15,508 nt of DNA from an uncultured Clostridia bacterium (GTDB lineage Bacteria; Bacillota; Clostridia; Oscillospirales; CAG-272): the NCBI GenBank assembly GCA_947627815.1, contig CANQXN010000026.1, positions 1 through 15,508 of the forward strand, read 5' to 3'. The stretch's first letter is position 1; every line of letters starts with the position of its first letter. This document shows positions 11,889-15,508 of this stretch, piece by piece. Under the pieces are notes generated by a model. That model did no database searches and had not been told where the DNA came from. It saw nothing but the letters and a program-made list of their open reading frames with translations. The position numbers and the translations under genes were made by a program.

Positions 11889-13592
11889 TTATTGAATGGT
11901 GCGGTCGATTTTGAAGCGCATGATCTTGCGCAGGGTATTTTTGGGGAATTCCTTGTCCCGGATCCTGACAAAGCCGACCTTCTTATAGGGGACGGCGTGC
12001 CGGTTGTAGTCGTTGATAAAGGGTGAGAAATAGGCCTCGTTGGGTTCTAACTTATGTTCCTCAAACCAGGTTTTGTCGGGGTAAATCTCGGCCACCACGG
12101 CGTTGTGATCGGCGCCGCGCTTGCTGACGCCTTCGTACACCACGATTTCGGAAATGCCGGGGATGGTGAGCAGCGCCGACTCGATCTCCTCGGGATAGAC
12201 ATTTTTGCCGTTGGAGAGGATGATCAGATTCTTCATGCGGCCGGTGATATAGACCAGGTCGTTTTCGTATTTGCCGATGTCGCCGGTGTGGAAAAAGCCC
12301 TCGGCGTCGATGGCGGCGGCGGTTGCTTCCTCGTCCTTGAAATAGCCCATCATCACATGAGGCCCACGAATGCAGATTTCGCCCTCGCCGTCCTCGTTGG
12401 GATTGTCGATGCGGATCTCCTCGTCGGGGATCGGCACGCCCACCGAATAATCGCCGGTGTAGTTCAGGCGGTTGGCGGAGATCAGGGGGGCGCACTCGGT
12501 GATGCCGTAACCGTTTTTCACCGCGATGCCGAGATCGTCAAAGGCGTCGATGATCTGCTGGCTCAAAGGCGCGCCGCCGCAAATTACGGTGGTGAGCTTG
12601 CCGCCGAAGGCAGAAAGCACGCTTTTGCCGAAAAATTTGCGGCGCATATCGATGCCGACTTTGCGCAGACCGTTGCTCACCTTGATCATGCGGCGCAGAA
12701 GATCGGCTTTGCCCGTCTTTTCGGCGGCCGCCCAGATGCGGCGGTAGAAAGTCTCCATATAGAGCGGCACTAAAATCAGGTGTTCGGGCTGCTGTTCGGC
12801 CATTTCCGAAAGGATATACTTGAGGCCGCTGGAAATATAGGTGTGGGTGCCGTTGATAAACGCCGACATCAGGCTGATGGTGGAGCCGTAGGTGTGGTGA
12901 GGCGGCAGGACGCCCACGGTTTTTTTCGAGATCTTGAGAATGGCAAACGCCCCGTTCAGGTTGCTGAGCAGCGCTTTGTGGCTGAGCATGACGCCCTTGC
13001 CCTTGCCGGTGGTGCCGGAGGTGTAGACCAGTTCGGCAAGCGAAGAGGGATCGACCGAGACAAGCTCCCAATCCCGGTTGCCCGCCTGCCGCTTTTCGGC
13101 GCCGGCTGTCACAAGGCTTTGGAGGGTCGCGCCTTCCGCTTCCTCCGAAAGGGAGAAAAGTTCACTGATGCCGGCCGTTTCGGCGGCCTTTTCCACTTTT
13201 TCGCGGATATGTTCGTCAAAGAAAAGAGCGGAGCATTCGGCTTTGGCGATCGTGTCGGCAAGCTCTTCTTCGCTCCAGTCGGGGTCGAGAGGGACAAGCA
13301 CCGCGCCGACCGACAGCATGGCCAAATAGACCGTGACCCAGCCGTAGGACAGCTTGCCGATGAGCGAAATGTGCTTCCCCTGCCAGCCTCTGGCGAGCGC
13401 CTCGGTGCCGAGGGCGCGAACCCGCTCGGCCACTTCGGCATAGGTCACCGTCACGGCTTCCTTGTCGCTCCCGTGGTGCCGGTAGGAATAGGCGGGATCG
13501 GCAGCATACTTGCCAGCGGTTTCTTCCACTAAGGCGTGAAAGCTGGGAAACTCGCTCATATAAGTGTAATAAGGCGGATTTTTGTGTTTCAT
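11889..13592 (-). CDS. AMP-forming acyl-CoA synthetase (acyl-activating enzyme)
   Basis: A 567-residue enzyme of the adenylate-forming family that activates a carboxylic acid with ATP and transfers it to CoA. Motifs in order are the P-loop YTSGTTGKGKGVM (190-202), GYGITECAPL (361-370), HTGD (435-438), GRMKNLIILSNGKNVYPEEIE (451-471) and C-terminal KNTLRKIMR (551-559), where K556 is the lysine of the half-reaction. Length is normal. The acyl specificity cannot be read; medium- or long-chain fatty acid is the usual substrate for this type. ATG 13592 is preceded by AAAGGA. It lies 33 nt after the marR gene on the same strand, forming a two-gene operon that MarR probably represses. A role in fatty acid uptake or membrane lipid recycling is likely. 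Confidence 0.9.
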   Translation of the reverse strand: MKHKNPPYYTYMSEFPSFHALVEETAGKYAADPAYSYRHHGSDKEAVTVTYAEVAERVRALGTEALARGWQGKHISLIGKLSYGWVTVYLAMLSVGAVLVPLDPDWSEEELADTIAKAECSALFFDEHIREKVEKAAETAGISELFSLSEEAEGATLQSLVTAGAEKRQAGNRDWELVSVDPSSLAELVYTSGTTGKGKGVMLSHKALLSNLNGAFAILKISKKTVGVLPPHHTYGSTISLMSAFINGTHTYISSGLKYILSEMAEQQPEHLILVPLYMETFYRRIWAAAEKTGKADLLRRMIKVSNGLRKVGIDMRRKFFGKSVLSAFGGKLTTVICGGAPLSQQIIDAFDDLGIAVKNGYGITECAPLISANRLNYTGDYSVGVPIPDEEIRIDNPNEDGEGEICIRGPHVMMGYFKDEEATAAAIDAEGFFHTGDIGKYENDLVYITGRMKNLIILSNGKNVYPEEIESALLTIPGISEIVVYEGVSKRGADHNAVVAEIYPDKTWFEEHKLEPNEAYFSPFINDYNRHAVPYKKVGFVRIRDKEFPKNTLRKIMRFKIDRTIQ

Positions 13593-13625
13593 ATCATCAG
13601 ATTCCTTTCGGATTTTGTCTCGGAT

Positions 13626-14081
13626 TCATGCCCGCGAAAGGCCTTTTCTGCAGAGCGTTTGCAGATTGGAGGCGATGCAGTCCAAAACCTCGTAAAAGGT
13701 AGTGCGCTCTTCCTCGGTAAGCCCCTGACCGCCCGATTTCACCGCTTCCGACACCTTGGCGTTGACGCTTTGCGCGACGATTTTGCCCTGCGGGGTCAGG
13801 ATCAGCTTGGCGCGGTAGGCGGTGCCGGCCGGTTTCTGCTTTTCTACCAGCCCCTTTTCCTCCAGGCGCGCAATCGCGCGGGAAACATCGGATTTGTCCC
13901 GCCCGCAAAGCTCGCAAAGCTCGGTGGGGGTCAGCCCCGCCTCGTAACGGAAGAGGGTGACAAAGTAGACGGCATAGGGGCCGCCCAACCCGTATTCTTT
14001 CATCTCTCCGGCGGCAATTTTATGCCAAAGATGAGAAATAACAGAAATGTTATACACAAAGCGCTGAAAGCGATCGATCAT
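13626..14081 (-). CDS. MarR-family repressor of the acyl-CoA synthetase operon
   Basis: A 151-residue winged-helix regulator. After two helices it has the MarR DNA-binding region (about 50-100: GLTPTELCELCGRDKSDVSRAIARLEEKGLVEKQ), with a recognition helix DKSDVSRAIARL, the wing KPAGTAYRAKLILTP, and dimerisation helices at both ends. ATG 14081 has AAAGGA 8-9 nt upstream; an ATG at 14099 lies within the third operator. The gene precedes the acyl-CoA synthetase by 33 nt, and its promoter (14158-14186) is overlaid by three operator palindromes, so it should repress itself and the synthetase. The effector is probably an acyl-CoA or fatty acid, inferred from the partner gene. Confidence 0.9.
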   Translation of the reverse strand: MIDRFQRFVYNISVISHLWHKIAAGEMKEYGLGGPYAVYFVTLFRYEAGLTPTELCELCGRDKSDVSRAIARLEEKGLVEKQKPAGTAYRAKLILTPQGKIVAQSVNAKVSEAVKSGGQGLTEEERTTFYEVLDCIASNLQTLCRKGLSRA

Positions 14082-14102
14082 GGCACGCGTCCTTTTTCTC
14101 AT

Positions 14103-14189
14103 TTGTTGAAGTTTCAACAAATAGGAAAGCAAAATTGTTGAAATCTCAACAATCGTTATTATAGCAGAACAATGTTGATTTGTCAACAT
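14103..14189. promoter_or_regulatory. Three MarR operators (TTGTTGA-N4-TCAACAA)
   Basis: Three 18-bp palindromes: TTGTTGAAGTTTCAACAA (14103-14120), TTGTTGAAATCTCAACAA (14135-14152) and ATGTTGATTTGTCAACAT (14172-14189). On the minus strand the third overlaps the -35 box TTGACA, the second lies just downstream of the -10 box over the start site, and the first lies in the leader before the marR start. Such placement is typical of an autorepressed regulator. The centre-to-centre spacings are 32 and 37 bp. Confidence 0.9.
14158..14186 (-). promoter_or_regulatory. Consensus promoter for marR-acyl-CoA synthetase operon
   Basis: On the minus strand TTGACA (plus 14181-14186) and TATAAT (plus 14158-14163) are separated by 17 bp, both exact consensus. 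The -35 box lies inside the third operator palindrome. Confidence 0.92.
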
Positions 14190-14262
14190 CATTTGCAAAA
14201 ATTTTTTCGGCTTTTTTCGGACGGGGCAGAAGAAGGGGGGGAAGCGCGGGAAAAAGGCAAAA

Positions 14263-14997
14263 TCAGCGGCTTTTTTCGGCATCGGCGGCGATCTGGGCGT
14301 CGAGATAGGCGTTCAGCGCGGCAAAATCGCCGTGCGGCAGGGCGGTAATGTCCTTCTGTTTGCCGTTGATGAGGCAGGGCGTCAGGAGAAAGACCCGCAT
14401 CCCGACAAGCGAAGCGGCGAGGTCGTCCTCGGTGTCGTTGCCCACCATGAGGCAGGAGGCGGGAGCTACCCCCAAGCGCTCGGCCACCTCGAGAAAATAG
14501 GCGGGGTTGGGCTTGCAGTAGCGGCTGGTTTCGTAGGTGGTGTAGAGGGCAAAGTCTTCCGGCGCAAGCCCCGCCCAGCGAATGCGCGCCTCGGTGGCGG
14601 TGCGGGGGAAGAAGGGATTGGTGGCAAGCGCGACCGTGACGCCGGCGGCTTTCAGGCGGCGAACCGTCGCGGCCGCCTCGGGGGCAAAGCCGCAAAAAGA
14701 GCGCGCCATTAGAAATTCGTTCTGATAGAACTCGTCAAAAAGCGCCTGATCGCGCAAAAAGTCGGCGCCTTTCGGGGTTTGGGCGACGGTTGCCCAGAAC
14801 ACTTCCTCGTTGGTGCGCCGCCCGTCGTTTTGGATCATGGCGGCGGTGCCGCGCCAGATCGTGTCGGAAACTTCCTTGAGCGTGTAGCCCAAAGGGGCGA
14901 GCTTTTTGGCCAAAAGGCCGAAATAGCCCCCGACAAAGTTGTCCTGATCCATCGGCAAAAGCGTGCCGTCGAGATCAAACAGAATGACAGGTTTCAT
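14263..14997 (-). CDS. HAD-family phosphatase-like hydrolase
   Basis: A 244-residue HAD superfamily hydrolase. Motif I is FDLDGTLLPMD (7-17) with nucleophile D8 and D10; motif II is VALATNPFF (122-130, T126); motif III lysine is K162 in CKPNPAYFLE; motif IV is MVGNDTEDDLAA (184-195) with D188 and D191/D192 for magnesium. A helical cap domain lies between motifs I and II. The profile fits a small-molecule phosphatase; the substrate is unknown. ATG 14997 is preceded by AAGGAG, and the earlier start at 15114 would overlap the promoter. It has its own promoter at 15035-15063 and sits 181 nt upstream of marR on the same strand, with no clear terminator between them, so partial read-through into marR is possible. 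Confidence 0.85.
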   Translation of the reverse strand: MKPVILFDLDGTLLPMDQDNFVGGYFGLLAKKLAPLGYTLKEVSDTIWRGTAAMIQNDGRRTNEEVFWATVAQTPKGADFLRDQALFDEFYQNEFLMARSFCGFAPEAAATVRRLKAAGVTVALATNPFFPRTATEARIRWAGLAPEDFALYTTYETSRYCKPNPAYFLEVAERLGVAPASCLMVGNDTEDDLAASLVGMRVFLLTPCLINGKQKDITALPHGDFAALNAYLDAQIAADAEKSR

Positions 14998-15034
14998 GGC
15001 GTTCTCCTTGTGTGAAACTGCAAAACCGCCGTTT

Positions 15035-15063
15035 ATTATACTGCAAATCGCGCTTTTCGTCAA
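15035..15063 (-). promoter_or_regulatory. Promoter for the HAD hydrolase gene
   Basis: On the minus strand TTGACG (plus 15058-15063) and TATAAT (plus 15035-15040) are separated by 17 bp, 38 nt upstream of ATG 14997. It is divergent from the tRNA promoter. Confidence 0.82.
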
Positions 15064-15155
15064 GGGGAAAAAGAAAATCTCTTGCGGGCTGGCACTTTTC
15101 AAGCAAGCTGTCAAAGCGTGTCGAAGAGCTTTCGGCGATTTTTTTCAAAAACCTA

Positions 15156-15184
15156 TTGACAAGTGAGCGGGAGCGTGCTATACT
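15156..15184 (+). promoter_or_regulatory. Promoter for the tRNA pair
   Basis: TTGACA (15156-15161) and TATACT (15179-15184) with a 17-bp spacer, 22 nt before tRNA-Leu. The GC-rich spacer may matter for growth-rate control, but that is inferred. Confidence 0.85.
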
Positions 15185-15206
15185 ATAAAAGCGGTCGAAA
15201 CGATAA

Positions 15207-15293
15207 GCCGGTGTGGCGGAATCGGCAGACGCCCGGGACTTAAAATCCCGTGGGAGCAATCCCGTACCGGTTCGACCCCGGTCACCGGCACCA
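15207..15293 (+). tRNA. tRNA-Leu (UAA), CCA encoded
   Basis: An 87-nt class II tRNA. The acceptor arm GCCGGTG (15207-15213) pairs with CACCGGC (15283-15289), with discriminator A and encoded CCA (15291-15293). The anticodon loop CTTAAAA (15239-15245) gives anticodon TAA, reading UUA/UUG leucine. A GGGA/TCCC variable-arm stem is present, and the T arm is ACCGG-TTCGACC-CCGGT (15266-15282). It is transcribed with the tRNA-fMet five nt downstream. Confidence 0.95.
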
Positions 15294-15298
15294 TATAT

Positions 15299-15373
<75 letters not shown>

Positions 15374-15374
<1 letters not shown>

Positions 15375-15415
15375 CACAAAAACAGGACACCCTTAAGGGT
15401 GTCCTGTTTTTGTGT
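15374..15415. terminator. 42-bp perfect palindrome, terminator of the tRNA operon
   Basis: The sequence from 15374 to 15415 is a perfect palindrome centred on TTAA (15393-15396): CAGGACACCC on the left, GGGTGTCCTG on the right, then A and T runs outside. It gives a stem of at least 18 bp with a T run after it on the plus strand and equally on the minus strand, so it can stop transcripts from both directions. Confidence 0.85.
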
Positions 15416-15508
15416 TGCTCCGACCCATGGACTTGAACCTTGTGTTGGACACGCGCCGCGAAAGCGGCGCTTGTCCAACACCGGGTCAGCGGCCCGTAAG
15501 ACGAACGA
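15416..15508 (-). other. Minus-strand tRNA-like 3' segment with a long hairpin (unclassified, reaches window end)
   Basis: Read on the minus strand, this has a T-arm-like GGTTCAAGTCC (plus 15429-15439), identical to the tRNA-fMet T arm and at exactly the mirrored distance from the palindrome centre. It is preceded by a hairpin TGTTGGACA...TGTCCAACA (plus 15443-15480) with a GC-rich inner stem and GAAA loop, and by an anticodon-like CGGG-CCGCTGA-CCCG. No CCA is encoded, the T stem has a mismatch, U33 is missing, and the hairpin is far longer than a normal variable arm. It may be a degenerate tRNA or another structured element; its start is outside the window. No protein-coding gene is recognised here. 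Confidence 0.35.

Noticed and set aside
12780..13532. Plus-strand ORF opposite the acyl-CoA synthetase
   Set aside because: It is a shadow of a gene with all expected motifs; its sequence is compositionally biased.
14209..14279. Direct repeat of GGCTTTTTTCGG at 14209-14220 and 14268-14279
   Set aside because: Short, T-rich, and plausibly chance in sequence with many T runs.
15427..15508. Short plus-strand ORF open to the window end (begins MDLNLVLDTRRES)
   Set aside because: No ribosome site, and it runs through a hairpin and tRNA-like sequence; more likely non-coding.

Overview
The window looks like a chromosomal piece of a moderately GC-rich Gram-positive bacterium of the Firmicutes, most likely Clostridia. 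The evidence is A/GGAGG-type ribosome sites, vegetative promoters close to TTGACA-17-TATAAT, intrinsic terminators, tRNA genes with encoded CCA, and genes typical of Clostridia (a DUF5685-type protein paired with a J-domain protein; an HPr-kinase-like/PqqD/signal-peptidase-like trio). The species cannot be named from the sequence. I see no phage, transposon, CRISPR or integrase gene, so this reads as ordinary chromosome with a few poorly understood cassettes.

Layout. 1-2724 (+): the tail of a membrane protein, a compact GH29 fucosidase-like enzyme, a lipoprotein EndA/NucM-type nuclease with its own promoter, and the manganese exporter MntP. 2746-2788: a terminator shared by convergent genes. 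2787-4970 (-): a three-gene operon of a DUF5685-like protein, a J-domain protein with a Cys-rich tail, and a small integral membrane protein. 4971-5128: a divergent promoter region with a 22-bp-period direct repeat. 5129-6667 (+): HPr-kinase-like ATPase, PqqD-like protein and a soluble signal-peptidase-like protein with a Ser/His dyad. 6770-9113 (+): nicotinate phosphoribosyltransferase and an RlmA-type rRNA methyltransferase. 9305-10035 (+): an XRE regulator overlapping a small protein that resembles the regulator's own C-terminal domain. 10035-10065: a second shared terminator.

10121-14997 (-): an SAM-binding methyltransferase/spermidine-synthase-like protein, a nicotinamidase-like cysteine hydrolase, an acyl-CoA synthetase with its MarR regulator upstream, and a HAD phosphatase. 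The marR promoter is overlaid by three copies of an 18-bp palindrome, a clear autoregulated circuit. 15156-15415 (+): a promoter, tRNA-Leu(UAA), initiator tRNA-fMet(CAU) and a long palindromic terminator. The last ~90 bases carry a minus-strand tRNA-like segment with a large hairpin that I cannot classify.

How the genes connect: the nicotinamidase-like hydrolase and PncB would form the two-step nicotinamide salvage route to nicotinate mononucleotide. MarR probably represses the acyl-CoA synthetase. The HprK-like/PqqD/peptidase trio resembles parts of a peptide-modification pathway but has no visible precursor or modifying enzyme, which makes it the best candidate for an undescribed system here.
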